15,793 bases of DNA from an uncultured Verrucomicrobiales bacterium (GCA_937952875.1 CALFDI010000269.1:1-15793); one strand, 5' to 3'. Shown: positions 7,248 through 15,761, counted from the stretch's first letter. The notes: generated by a model from the letters alone, not told the origin. Made by a program: numbers and translations.

Positions 7248-7991
7248 ATGCAGGGACAAGCCATTCAAAACGATTTCCTCCAAAAAATTGCCTCTATTTC
7301 GCAAATTCTTACACTCTTTGATTGGCTGCCAGATGCTCACCTCTACATCAAGAATACGGAGAGTCAGTTCATGCTAGTCAATAAGGCATCTGCTCTAAGG
7401 AATGGATTTGAAACGCCTGACGATATTATAGGTAAGACGGATTATGACATTCATCCTCCTCTCATGGCCAGCGCCTATACAGCTGAAGACGAACGGGTCA
7501 TGTCGAAGGGCGAAGCGATCCCTGAACAGATCTGGTTAGTTTATGATTATTTGGGTGACCAGCATTGGTTCATATCGACGAAAATTCCACTCTTTGATTC
7601 TGACGGCTCAGTCATTGGTCTAGCTGGCATCATGCGCCCATTAAAAGGTGCCGCTCACCTTCAAGACAGCTACACAGGTCTAAGCAAAGCGATCGACCAT
7701 GTCCTCAATCACTACGACGAAACGATTTCCTCAACGGATCTCGCTCACAAAGTGAATCTTTCTGTCAGTCAGTTCAATCGACGCTTCAAAACATTATTCG
7801 GCATTCCTCCCTCACAATTTGTTCTTCGAACAAGAATCAATGCTGCGCGCACGGCTCTCTCGCACACCAACACCTCACTCGGTGACATCGCGGTCAATTG
7901 TGGCTTTTACGATCAAAGCCAACTCGCTAAACTCTTCAAACGAGAAACAGGAATGACGCCTCGTAACTACAGGAAACGCTATCAAAATTGA
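7248..7991 (+). CDS. PAS-domain AraC/XylS-family transcriptional regulator
   Basis: The product has 247 residues from the ATG at 7248. A PAS domain spans about 23-132 (LPDAHLYIKNTESQFMLVN, then IIGKTDYDIHP and a closing IPLFDSDGSVIGLAGIMRPL strand), followed by a C-terminal AraC DNA-binding domain of about 140-245. Both helix-turn-helix units are visible: ISSTDLAHKVNLSVSQFNRR and TSLGDIAVNCGFYDQSQLAK, ending in the family signature MTPRNYRKRY. The PAS domain probably senses a ligand or redox signal in the cytoplasm. The gene is divergent from the DUF1553 operon with 69 bp between the two ATGs and is its likely regulator. An in-frame TTG at 7233 would add five residues, but it lies within the candidate promoter and has no ribosome binding site, so I prefer 7248. 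Confidence 0.9.
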   Translation: MQGQAIQNDFLQKIASISQILTLFDWLPDAHLYIKNTESQFMLVNKASALRNGFETPDDIIGKTDYDIHPPLMASAYTAEDERVMSKGEAIPEQIWLVYDYLGDQHWFISTKIPLFDSDGSVIGLAGIMRPLKGAAHLQDSYTGLSKAIDHVLNHYDETISSTDLAHKVNLSVSQFNRRFKTLFGIPPSQFVLRTRINAARTALSHTNTSLGDIAVNCGFYDQSQLAKLFKRETGMTPRNYRKRYQN

Positions 7992-8039
7992 TCAAGAAAG
8001 CCTCTTGCCTCTCACTTGCAACGTCATTACTTAAACCAC

Positions 8040-11000
8040 ATGTCTCACAGAGGGTTAGAGAATTTTTTAAATGATCTAGATGCTATTAATTACATCGTTT
8101 CTCAACGCTGGGAGCGCATCTATTCGAATGCGACTCTCCATCGAGGCGAACTCATTTACACGGACAGTCTTGTTTCAGCCCTAGATGTGACGGCGTTAAG
8201 CGACAGCTTTAGTATAGAAGGGATGGTGCAAGGCAATCGGAAGAAGCCTTATGCTACCCGGGTCAGCCTGCTCAAAAATCATAGAGGCTATGACATTTTT
8301 TCAGTCTGTTCATGCCCTGTCGGATCATTCTGTAAACATGCTGTTGCAGTGCTATGCACGCTAGAAGAAGCATTACAATCTCTAGATGCTGAGCAAACGG
8401 CGCCCGATAATGTCGTATCAAATTGGCTGAATGATATCGCAGTTAGCATTTCTAAGAAAGATGAGGCTAAGGCAAAGAAAAAGCCAGTTAGGCAGGCATA
8501 TGCGCTCGCGTATATTCTCTCATCACATACTGATGGAACGCTAACGCTGCGTTTAGGGAAGACAAAACAGAATAAGAATGGCGATGTTTATGTAGATAAT
8601 GACTACTTTATACCTAGTATAAAGCATAAGACGCCCGCGTATTTTCAAGAAGGGGATTACGAAAATGCGTTTGCTATTATCTACAAGCTCCCAGAACACA
8701 TCGAATACTGGGAAGGAATACTCACGGCTGACTTCACAGATTTGTTAGAAAAACTACTTCAAACGGGACGACTTTATAGTGATGAAGAATTTGAAAGAAG
8801 ACGCCCAATATCACCTCTAAGAGAAGGGCCTTCGCTACACGTGAGTCCATCATGGGAAGCGACTCCATCAGGACTATATAAACCGACACTGGGGGACGAT
8901 GCCTTAGATGTTCAGATTCATCCTCTTAAAGTAAATTACTATCTTAACAGTAAAAAAGGCGTCGTTGGAAAAGTAGAAACTCCAGACGGCCTTCCGCCTC
9001 ACATTCTATCCATCTGGCCAAAAGGGCCGAGTGTCGCTGCAGCTGAAGCTGGCGCACTCTGCCAAAAAATGGAGAACCTTGGCATCCCCGTCACAATTCC
9101 CCGTCCACTCACTTTACCAGAAGAAATAGTCTCTCACTCAGGCCCACTACCTCAACTGACATTGAGCCGCCAAACAGCTATTTCTCACGTCAAAATTGAA
9201 ACGTTCGGAGGTGTCTCACGAACGGTCCTGCCCCCTCAAATAGTCGCTGAAATCAGCTTTCTCTATGCTGAACATACAGTAAAATTAGGAGCACGGCAAC
9301 CGACAGTAAAGATCATAACTCCAGAGGTGATAAAAATCATTGAACGGAGTGAGACCGCGGAGCTTAAAAAGATTGCTGCATTGCGAGAGTGGGGGATTTC
9401 TCCGCTCAATAATCAATTTAGCTCTGACCAAATCACTCCTGGATATAATGAAGCGTTTGCTCCGGACTCTGATCCTAGTGACTGGGATACGTTCTGGGTC
9501 GAATTTATAAGAACAGCTGTCCCTCAGTTAAAAGATCTCGGCTGGAATGTCACTATTGAAGACTCTGCGGAACTCAATGTGATAACTGCTGATGAAATCT
9601 TTTCAGACTTCTCAGAAGATGAAGAGCGCGGGATTGATTGGTTTCGCTTTGATTCAGGGATCGTCAACTCTGATGGACAGCGAGTATCGCTACTCAATCT
9701 TATCGCGCATTTCTTAAAAACCTCAAAGACGATTCCACCTGACGATGAGATTAAAGCTGATGAACGTATTGTTCTAACAGATCCCGTAAAGAAAACGTAT
9801 TTCGACTTACCTGCGAAGCGATTCTTTCACATCGTGCGCTCTGTAGAGAGTCTATTTAATAGCCCTGATGAAGGGATTCATAGACTGGAAGCTGCTCGCG
9901 TCGCTGACGATCTCCAGCTCGACACAACAGGCACTATGGCAGATCTCAGAGCCTTAGGTCAGCAGCTTGCTTCAAGAGAACCGCATAAAGCCGTTCCCAT
10001 TCCAAAAACAGTTAAAACATCGCTTCGAGATTACCAAAAAGACGGTTTTCAGTGGCTTCAGTTTCTAGCACGTCACCATCTACATGGAATCCTTGCAGAT
10101 GATATGGGCCTTGGGAAAACGATTCAGACACTCACGCATATTGCTGCAGAGATCGAAAATAAAAGAACGGAAAAACGTCCTATTCTCGTAGTAGCTCCTA
10201 CAAGTGTAGTGCCAAACTGGGTCAGTGAGGCGGAAAAGTTTACCCCTCATCTGAAAGTTCTTCTGCTTCACGGGAATGAACGAAAAGACCATTTTAAGAA
10301 AATCACGAAGCATGATCTAGTCATCACATCTTATGCGCTGTTACAGCGTGATGAGGCCATCCATTTAAAGAAAAAATACCATCTGGTCATATTGGATGAA
10401 GCTCAATACATCAAAAACCCGAAGGCCAAAGTGTCTATCACAGCCAGTCAACTCAACGCGCGGCACCGTCTCTGTCTCTCAGGCACGCCGATGGAGAATC
10501 ATCTAGGGGAACTGTGGTCTCTCTCACGATTTCTCATGCCTGGCCTCCTAGGAACTCAAAGCGCATTCAACCAACACTATAAAAATCCCATCGAGCGCCA
10601 ACAAGATCCGGATGCTCAAACGTCTCTAAACGCACGCATCACACCCCTTATTCTTCGCCGCACAAAGGACCAAGTCATTCAAGAACTCCCAGCGAAAACG
10701 GTGCTCATTCATCGCGTTAAGCTCACTAAACCGCAACAGGATTTATATGAAAGCGTCCGCACTGCTATGGATAAACGAGTGCGAGATGCGATCGAAGACC
10801 GGGGACTAGCGCGTTCTCAGATTCTGGTGTTAGATGCGCTTCTTAAGTTAAGACAAATTTGCTGTCATCCACAGCTGATCAAAACAGAGATTGCGAAAAA
10901 GGTTACCGAATCTGCCAAGTTAGACTTTCTCGTCACACTCCTCGAAACACTCATAGAAGAAGGCCGTCGTATTCTCATATTTAGCCAATTTACGACTATG

Positions 11001-11420
11001 CTCAAAATGATCGAGGAGCATCTGCAGCAGAACAGTATACCTTTTGTCAAAATTACGGGCGCCACACGAAACCGTAAAACGCCTGTCGAAAAATTCCAAA
11101 CAGGTCAAATTCCAGTCTTTCTGATTTCACTCAAAGCTGGCGGCACTGGACTCAATCTCACAGCGGCAGATACCGTCATTCACTACGACCCGTGGTGGAA
11201 TCCTGCCGCTGAGAATCAAGCCACTGATCGAGCTCACCGCATTGGTCAGAAAAATCCTGTCTTCGTGCATAAGCTCATCTGCGAAGGCTCAATAGAAGAG
11301 CGCATTCTTGAGCTCCAAGCGAAAAAATCAAAATTAGTCGATGCGTTACTCAGTAAAGAGACAAGCAAAGTTAATCTTGATACTCAGACTTTAGAAAACT
11401 TGCTAGCTCCGCTCGACTAA
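8040..11420 (+). CDS. SWIM zinc-finger SNF2-family helicase/ATPase
   Basis: This is a 1126-residue protein if it starts at the ATG at 8040. A SWIM zinc finger is at about 88-105, with ligands C90, C92, C98 and H100 (CSCPVGSFCKH). A long middle region (about 110-650) is poorly conserved to my eye and probably is the SNF2-associated part. The SNF2 ATPase core follows: ADDMGLGKT (Walker A, about residue 686), VVAPTSVVPNW, ILDEAQYIKN (DEAQ box, about 785), LSGTPMENHLGELWSL, LILRRTKDQV, then the C-terminal helicase lobe with ILIFSQFTTM, ISLKAGGTGLNL, YDPWWNPAAENQATDRAHRIGQ (arginine fingers in DRAHRIGQ) and SIEERI. All catalytic motifs are intact. Such proteins remodel protein-DNA complexes or act on RNA polymerase; the target here is unknown. 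A TTG at 8016 could add eight residues; neither start has a clear ribosome binding site. The gene lies 48 nt after the AraC stop, on the same strand. Confidence 0.93.
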   Translation: MSHRGLENFLNDLDAINYIVSQRWERIYSNATLHRGELIYTDSLVSALDVTALSDSFSIEGMVQGNRKKPYATRVSLLKNHRGYDIFSVCSCPVGSFCKHAVAVLCTLEEALQSLDAEQTAPDNVVSNWLNDIAVSISKKDEAKAKKKPVRQAYALAYILSSHTDGTLTLRLGKTKQNKNGDVYVDNDYFIPSIKHKTPAYFQEGDYENAFAIIYKLPEHIEYWEGILTADFTDLLEKLLQTGRLYSDEEFERRRPISPLREGPSLHVSPSWEATPSGLYKPTLGDDALDVQIHPLKVNYYLNSKKGVVGKVETPDGLPPHILSIWPKGPSVAAAEAGALCQKMENLGIPVTIPRPLTLPEEIVSHSGPLPQLTLSRQTAISHVKIETFGGVSRTVLPPQIVAEISFLYAEHTVKLGARQPTVKIITPEVIKIIERSETAELKKIAALREWGISPLNNQFSSDQITPGYNEAFAPDSDPSDWDTFWVEFIRTAVPQLKDLGWNVTIEDSAELNVITADEIFSDFSEDEERGIDWFRFDSGIVNSDGQRVSLLNLIAHFLKTSKTIPPDDEIKADERIVLTDPVKKTYFDLPAKRFFHIVRSVESLFNSPDEGIHRLEAARVADDLQLDTTGTMADLRALGQQLASREPHKAVPIPKTVKTSLRDYQKDGFQWLQFLARHHLHGILADDMGLGKTIQTLTHIAAEIENKRTEKRPILVVAPTSVVPNWVSEAEKFTPHLKVLLLHGNERKDHFKKITKHDLVITSYALLQRDEAIHLKKKYHLVILDEAQYIKNPKAKVSITASQLNARHRLCLSGTPMENHLGELWSLSRFLMPGLLGTQSAFNQHYKNPIERQQDPDAQTSLNARITPLILRRTKDQVIQELPAKTVLIHRVKLTKPQQDLYESVRTAMDKRVRDAIEDRGLARSQILVLDALLKLRQICCHPQLIKTEIAKKVTESAKLDFLVTLLETLIEEGRRILIFSQFTTMLKMIEEHLQQNSIPFVKITGATRNRKTPVEKFQTGQIPVFLISLKAGGTGLNLTAADTVIHYDPWWNPAAENQATDRAHRIGQKNPVFVHKLICEGSIEERILELQAKKSKLVDALLSKETSKVNLDTQTLENLLAPLD

Positions 11421-11642
11421 TGGGCACCTCCGGCAACTTCATTTCTAAAAACAGACCCAGATTCCCTCATCTCAGCGTTCGTTTCAGACCTTATGAATGG
11501 ATATTGCGCCTTGGAATTAGGGCGTTATCCGGTAGGTATCATGTTCATTTAAGGAGAATGGAACACTTGGCTTTTACACAAAAATACCATTTACCTGAAT
11601 AATAACCCTAGCGATATCCGTATACACGGTGATCTTTTCTTT
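11421..11642. other. Intergenic stretch of about 220 nt with an imperfect hairpin and a tiny SD-preceded ORF
   Basis: I see no convincing gene here. A 60-codon plus-strand reading frame opens at 11420 on a TAATG overlap with the SNF2 stop, but its product (MGTSGNFISKNRPRFPHLS...) has no recognisable character and no ribosome binding site. An imperfect GC-containing hairpin at 11506-11525 (CGCC/GGCG core extended by G-T pairs) has no T-tract after it, so it is at best a weak terminator. AAGGAG (11551-11556) precedes a 14-codon frame starting at ATG 11558 with only 1 nt between, or at TTG 11567 with 10 nt. TTTACA (11573-11578) and AATAAT (11598-11603), 19 nt apart, could be a promoter for the efflux gene; this is weak. 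Confidence 0.4.
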
Positions 11643-13004
11643 ATGCGTTTCCTTCTTTTCAGTTCAGTGCTTTTCACAGCGTGCGCAGGGCTTCAGACAC
11701 CATTACCTGAAAAGAAGATTTCTCTCAATATTCCAGAAACATATCGTGAAGCGTCTAATTCACAAAACACACATATTACGCGCAGTTGGTTACCTGAATT
11801 AGAAGATGTGCGCCTGAGTCGCCTCGTGACTGAAGCGCTCAAGCATAATCACACATTACAAGCAGCGGCAGCACAACTACGCTCTGCCAGACAAAGCTCC
11901 ATCATAGGCCGTGCAAACAACCTGCCTAGCGTCACTGCGTCAGGCAGCTCTTCTGCGAACTACTCAGGATTTAGTAACGAAACATCTGAGAGCTATAGCC
12001 TTTCTCTCAATGCAAGCTGGGAGCCCGATCTATGGGGGAGATTGCGTAATATTGAAAAAGCGACCTACTATGATTTCGAATCTGCTGTTGCCGATTTCAG
12101 ATCAGCCAAGCTCTCTCTTGCGGCGAATACGGCACGATCATACCTGAATCTTATTTCTGCGCAGCAACAAGTCGAATTAGCCGAGACGACTCTCGCATCT
12201 TTTAAGAAAAACTTCCGCATAATAGAACGAAATTACAAAGCTGGAACAGGTGATGCCAGAGATCTAGACATCGCCTTTGGCCGGAACAATGTCGCATCTG
12301 CAGAACGTGAATTGATTGCCCGGAAGCTCAATCGTGATGAAGCTGCGCGCTCTTTAGAAATTCTCTTAGGTCGCTATCCAGCTGCAGAAATTCAAGCAGC
12401 CCCTCAGCTCCCAACACTTTCTCAGAAAATTCCCGCTGGTCTTCCTACTGCACTGTTAGCACGTAGGCCAGATCTGGTGTCTGCACGGGCTACAGTCTAC
12501 GCCTCCTATGAACGTGCCGAAGCCTCTCGGAAAAACCTTTTGCCGAACCTGAGCCTTACCTCGGGGGTAAACAGCTCTCCAGGCAATGCATTTTCGCGGC
12601 TCCTAGACCCGAACTTTCTCTTATACTCTGCCGCGGCAAGTCTGAGTCAGACGATTTACTCAGGAGGCAGACTTTCTGCTCAAGCGCAACAAGCGCTCGA
12701 GAGTAACCGAGTTGCATTAGAGGTCTTTGCACAGAGCGCTCTTCTCGCATTTCGCGAAGTCGAATCAGCTCTCGCCATTGAGAGATCATTGTCTAAGCAG
12801 GAGGCTTTCCTCATTACAGAGGTTGATAAGGCGGCGCTCGCAGAACGCTTTGCAGAGCGGTCTTACATCGAAGGAGGAAACATTCTCTCAGTCTTGGAGG
12901 CTCAACGCCGTGTCAATGGCGCCCGCGCCAGTCTGATCGCACTCAAGAATCAACGCCTTCAAAACAGGATCGACCTGCATCTCGCACTAGGCGGAAGCTA
13001 TTAA
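11643..13004 (+). CDS. NodT/TolC-family outer membrane efflux lipoprotein
   Basis: The 453-residue product starts MRFLLFSSVLFTACAGLQTP. This is a lipoprotein signal with the lipid-modified Cys at C14 (FTAC box, slightly off consensus because of Phe at -3) and Ala at +2, as expected for outer-membrane sorting. Two outer membrane efflux (OEP) halves follow: LSRLVTEALKHNHTLQAAAAQLRSAR and SLNASWEPDLWGRLR in the first, and LLARRPDLVSARATVYASYERAEASRKNLLPNLSLTSG-type sequence and AFREVESALA in the second. Trimers of this family form the outer-membrane channel of RND or MFS tripartite pumps. No inner-membrane pump or periplasmic adaptor gene lies next to it here, so it may be an orphan channel or its partners may lie elsewhere. 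No Shine-Dalgarno site precedes the ATG. Its stop is 6 nt from that of the convergent kinase-like gene. Confidence 0.93.
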   Translation: MRFLLFSSVLFTACAGLQTPLPEKKISLNIPETYREASNSQNTHITRSWLPELEDVRLSRLVTEALKHNHTLQAAAAQLRSARQSSIIGRANNLPSVTASGSSSANYSGFSNETSESYSLSLNASWEPDLWGRLRNIEKATYYDFESAVADFRSAKLSLAANTARSYLNLISAQQQVELAETTLASFKKNFRIIERNYKAGTGDARDLDIAFGRNNVASAERELIARKLNRDEAARSLEILLGRYPAAEIQAAPQLPTLSQKIPAGLPTALLARRPDLVSARATVYASYERAEASRKNLLPNLSLTSGVNSSPGNAFSRLLDPNFLLYSAAASLSQTIYSGGRLSAQAQQALESNRVALEVFAQSALLAFREVESALAIERSLSKQEAFLITEVDKAALAERFAERSYIEGGNILSVLEAQRRVNGARASLIALKNQRLQNRIDLHLALGGSY

Positions 13005-13010
13005 TACCAA

Positions 13011-15548
13011 TCAGTTCAACTTCTCCAGTTCACTGCGCCCCCAAAGAGCCCCTTCACTATATTCTTCGTTTTTAGGGTTCTCCTTACTGAGCTTTTCCCA
13101 GCAGTCTATCGCTTTTAACAACCAAGACTGAGCAGTCTCTTTCTCACCCATGCGAAGTGCTGCATGGCCAAGATTCCCCGCAGCTATGGCCATCTCTCTT
13201 TTCACTGCGCGCTTACGCATCGGCGGCCATGGTGCTTTTTCTTCAACAGACTGTAAGAGCTTATAACATTCAGCTCCATACTCTAGCTCAGCAGCTTGAT
13301 CGCCGGTATCACCTAGCATTGAGCTTTTTATCATTAAGAGCTGCGCTTTTCTATAGCTAGCCTCGGCATGTTGAGGATGAACGGATAAGATTGTTTCAAC
13401 TTGGGTGATAGCACGGCTAATCTTATCTCCAGCGCCCATGCGATCGCCTCTATCTCTAAGGAGTATCGCGTGTGTGCCTAGCACAGCCGCTACTTCTACT
13501 AGACCTGCAGCATTCGTCTTCCCTGTGATTGCAGAGAGCTGTTGATTTGCTAACGCGATCTCTCTCGCTGTAGTGTCATGATCACCTGAGACAAGGGCAG
13601 TTTCAGCTAGAGCGCGATGAACTCCAGCTAGTTCCACACGCCCCGGAGTATAACTCGGATGAGCTGTGACCAACTCGGCAAGCCCTTCTGCTGCTTTTTT
13701 ACGCAGTGACAGTGCATTCGAAAATTCTCCCTGCCCATCTGCCACGAAGGCTTCTTCTAATTGCATGCGAGCTAATTTCGCCTTTGGCATTAACAACTCT
13801 GGCATGATTTGACCGAGAGCCTCAAGGTCACTCATTACCGCAGAATACGTATTACGTGATTTCTCATAATCACCAGAAACAGCATAAATGCGAGCAAGTG
13901 CGACACCTGCTGCGACTCTTAGCTGATAGACTTCACGTGTCTGAAGAGGTTCTTGCTCTATAATGGGTTCGAGAAACTCAAGCGCCCGTCCATTATCTCC
14001 TTTTTTATGGCTTAATAGTCCAAGTAAAGCACGTGCACGGAAAAATCGCACACTGTCTATAGCATCTCCAGCGCTCTCCATTGCTTTTGATAACTCTTGT
14101 TCAGCCTGTTGCTCATCGCCCATTGCAAGGGATAATTCGGCGAGCTGCAGACGTGCACGATTCACCTCTTCTTGCCAATCAGCAAGGCCACCGTGCGTTT
14201 TGATAAAAGACTGAAAATAGGTCACTAAACGTGCAACTCGTTCTTTTCTGCCTTCTAGCGTAGGGAGCGCAGTCGAACCGCGCTCTATCACCCACCGAAA
14301 GAGAGTATCTCCAATCTCTCGAGAGGATCTAATCTGAGAGTTCCATGTGATGCGAGTCGCTTCGAGTTCTGTAACGGCTGCTGTTTCCCCTTTACGCGCT
14401 GCTAATTCTGAAATCTTAGCAGCATCTCGCTCAACTACGAGAGCTTCGATCTCGCGCTTGAAACTCACTCCCTGTTGCCGTCTCCATAATTCAGTGGCGC
14501 CCCAACCGCAGCCAAGCCCAACAGCTACTAATGAAACGAGCCCTAACAATGAACGCGCCTTTTTCCTCGCTGTTCGAGCGATCGCTACCTCATCGCGTAA
14601 TGCCATCATATCGACCTGAACTTCGGCTTCGAACGAGGCACGCTCTTCAGCTGCATTTTCCAGATAATCAATCTCGTCGAATACGGATACAACTTCTTCT
14701 AAATCAGCATAACGCTCGAGAGGATCAAGGGCTAGACACCTCTCGAGAACTCGTCTGCGCTGAGCATCAAGAGACACATCTCCCCATGGCCGCAAAGGGC
14801 TCAATTCAAGATTGCGTGCAATCTTTTCTAAGTCCGCATCGATCCCTTCTTTCCGGTCTTCTCCAGGAGACGGTGAGGCTTTTAAAAATGTCTCATCACA
14901 GCGAGGAAATGCCCCAGTGAGCAGGCGGTATGCTATGGTTCCGAAGGAATAAACATCCCAGCGATAGCCTTTCTCTTCTAAGTAGCCTGCAGGATCGCGT
15001 AACTGCTCAGGCGAAGCATAAAGAAGAGCATCACTGTAACCCATATTAGGCACTTCTGGCATCATTCCTTGCGCCCAGTCTGTAAGTAAAAGCCTCTCAT
15101 TATGATCGAAGAAAATATTCCCGGGCTTCAAATTCCCGTGAGCTAGGCGCTGACGGTGCATGGCTGCTAGAGAGTCCGCTAACTTACGCACAACAGGCCA
15201 CGAAGACTCTGACTGCATATGATCAGCGAGTAGGCGCTGAAGAGAACGAGGTGTGATGTCATTCACGTCCCCATCTCCCTTCACTACCTCTGCATACAAA
15301 GGAGAAATAAGAACTGGAGGACGAGCTGACCAATCGGCACGAACAACTGGGGCAAATCCAGCCTCCACACACTTCTCTTCTGCACGTGCCGTCATACGCT
15401 CAAGTAATCGACGGTTGATCGCCATAGAATCGAGAGTCTTAACCGCATACCAGTCCCCAGACTCATTCCTGGCTGCCTGCACCGTTCCGCAAGCACCACT
15501 GCCTAGCAGTTGCCAATCTAATAATTCTCCTACGCACTCACTCGGCAT
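13011..15548 (-). CDS. Membrane-anchored Ser/Thr kinase-like protein with C-terminal TPR repeats, probable pseudokinase
   Basis: The 845-residue protein has a Hanks-type kinase-like domain (about 8-293), a single TM helix at about 334-353 (LLGLVSLVAVGLGCGWGATE), a short charged coiled-coil segment (about 362-400) and a long TPR-like alpha-solenoid to the C-terminus (about 440-840). The domain order predicts a cytoplasmic kinase domain and a periplasmic TPR region. In the kinase domain the glycine loop (G16-S-G-A-C-G21) and the VAIK-type lysine (AVK, K37) are kept. The catalytic loop reads HGNLKPGN (137-144), with Asn139 in place of the catalytic Asp of HRD, and the metal-binding motif is DWA (157-159) instead of DFG. 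The SPE triplet (179-181) and WDVYSFG (197-203) are intact. It therefore probably binds nucleotide but has little or no phosphotransfer, or is an atypical kinase. TPRs suggest a protein-interaction scaffold. No Shine-Dalgarno site is seen before the ATG at 15548. Confidence 0.92.
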   Translation of the reverse strand: MPSECVGELLDWQLLGSGACGTVQAARNESGDWYAVKTLDSMAINRRLLERMTARAEEKCVEAGFAPVVRADWSARPPVLISPLYAEVVKGDGDVNDITPRSLQRLLADHMQSESSWPVVRKLADSLAAMHRQRLAHGNLKPGNIFFDHNERLLLTDWAQGMMPEVPNMGYSDALLYASPEQLRDPAGYLEEKGYRWDVYSFGTIAYRLLTGAFPRCDETFLKASPSPGEDRKEGIDADLEKIARNLELSPLRPWGDVSLDAQRRRVLERCLALDPLERYADLEEVVSVFDEIDYLENAAEERASFEAEVQVDMMALRDEVAIARTARKKARSLLGLVSLVAVGLGCGWGATELWRRQQGVSFKREIEALVVERDAAKISELAARKGETAAVTELEATRITWNSQIRSSREIGDTLFRWVIERGSTALPTLEGRKERVARLVTYFQSFIKTHGGLADWQEEVNRARLQLAELSLAMGDEQQAEQELSKAMESAGDAIDSVRFFRARALLGLLSHKKGDNGRALEFLEPIIEQEPLQTREVYQLRVAAGVALARIYAVSGDYEKSRNTYSAVMSDLEALGQIMPELLMPKAKLARMQLEEAFVADGQGEFSNALSLRKKAAEGLAELVTAHPSYTPGRVELAGVHRALAETALVSGDHDTTAREIALANQQLSAITGKTNAAGLVEVAAVLGTHAILLRDRGDRMGAGDKISRAITQVETILSVHPQHAEASYRKAQLLMIKSSMLGDTGDQAAELEYGAECYKLLQSVEEKAPWPPMRKRAVKREMAIAAGNLGHAALRMGEKETAQSWLLKAIDCWEKLSKENPKNEEYSEGALWGRSELEKLN

Positions 15549-15761
15549 GGTGTCTTCTACACGTAAGAAAGGCTAAAGGTCACCCTCAAACACCGCATCA
15601 ACATCGAAGAACGTCGAAAAAATAGAGTCAATGATCACCCTTGAAATAAATCCCCTCAATTCAAGACCAAGAAAGACTCTCGATTACGCCACTCCAAACG
15701 ATGTCTTTCCCACTCAAGTCTCACTTGCACTTCTAAGCTGAATTGGCCTCCTGATAGATAT

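Noticed and set aside
7993..8007. CAAGA-AAGCC-TCTTG stem after the AraC stop, as a terminator
   Set aside because: The stem is only 5 bp and has no T-tract after it.
11420..11602. 60-codon plus-strand frame that starts on a TAATG overlap with the SNF2 stop
   Set aside because: It has no ribosome binding site or recognisable domain, and the overlap alone is weak evidence for coupling.
14531..14920. 129-codon plus-strand frame antisense to the kinase-like gene
   Set aside because: It overlaps the kinase C-lobe and TM helix on the other strand, and its sequence shows no domain, signal peptide or TM pattern.
15253..15576. 107-codon plus-strand frame antisense to the kinase-like gene start
   Set aside because: It lies opposite the conserved glycine loop and Lys37 region; the kinase-domain motifs show that the minus strand is the coding one.
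15626..15631. TTGACT on the minus strand as the -35 of the kinase-like gene
   Set aside because: At 17-18 nt spacing the -10 position reads TTCGAT or TCGATG, too poor to call a promoter.
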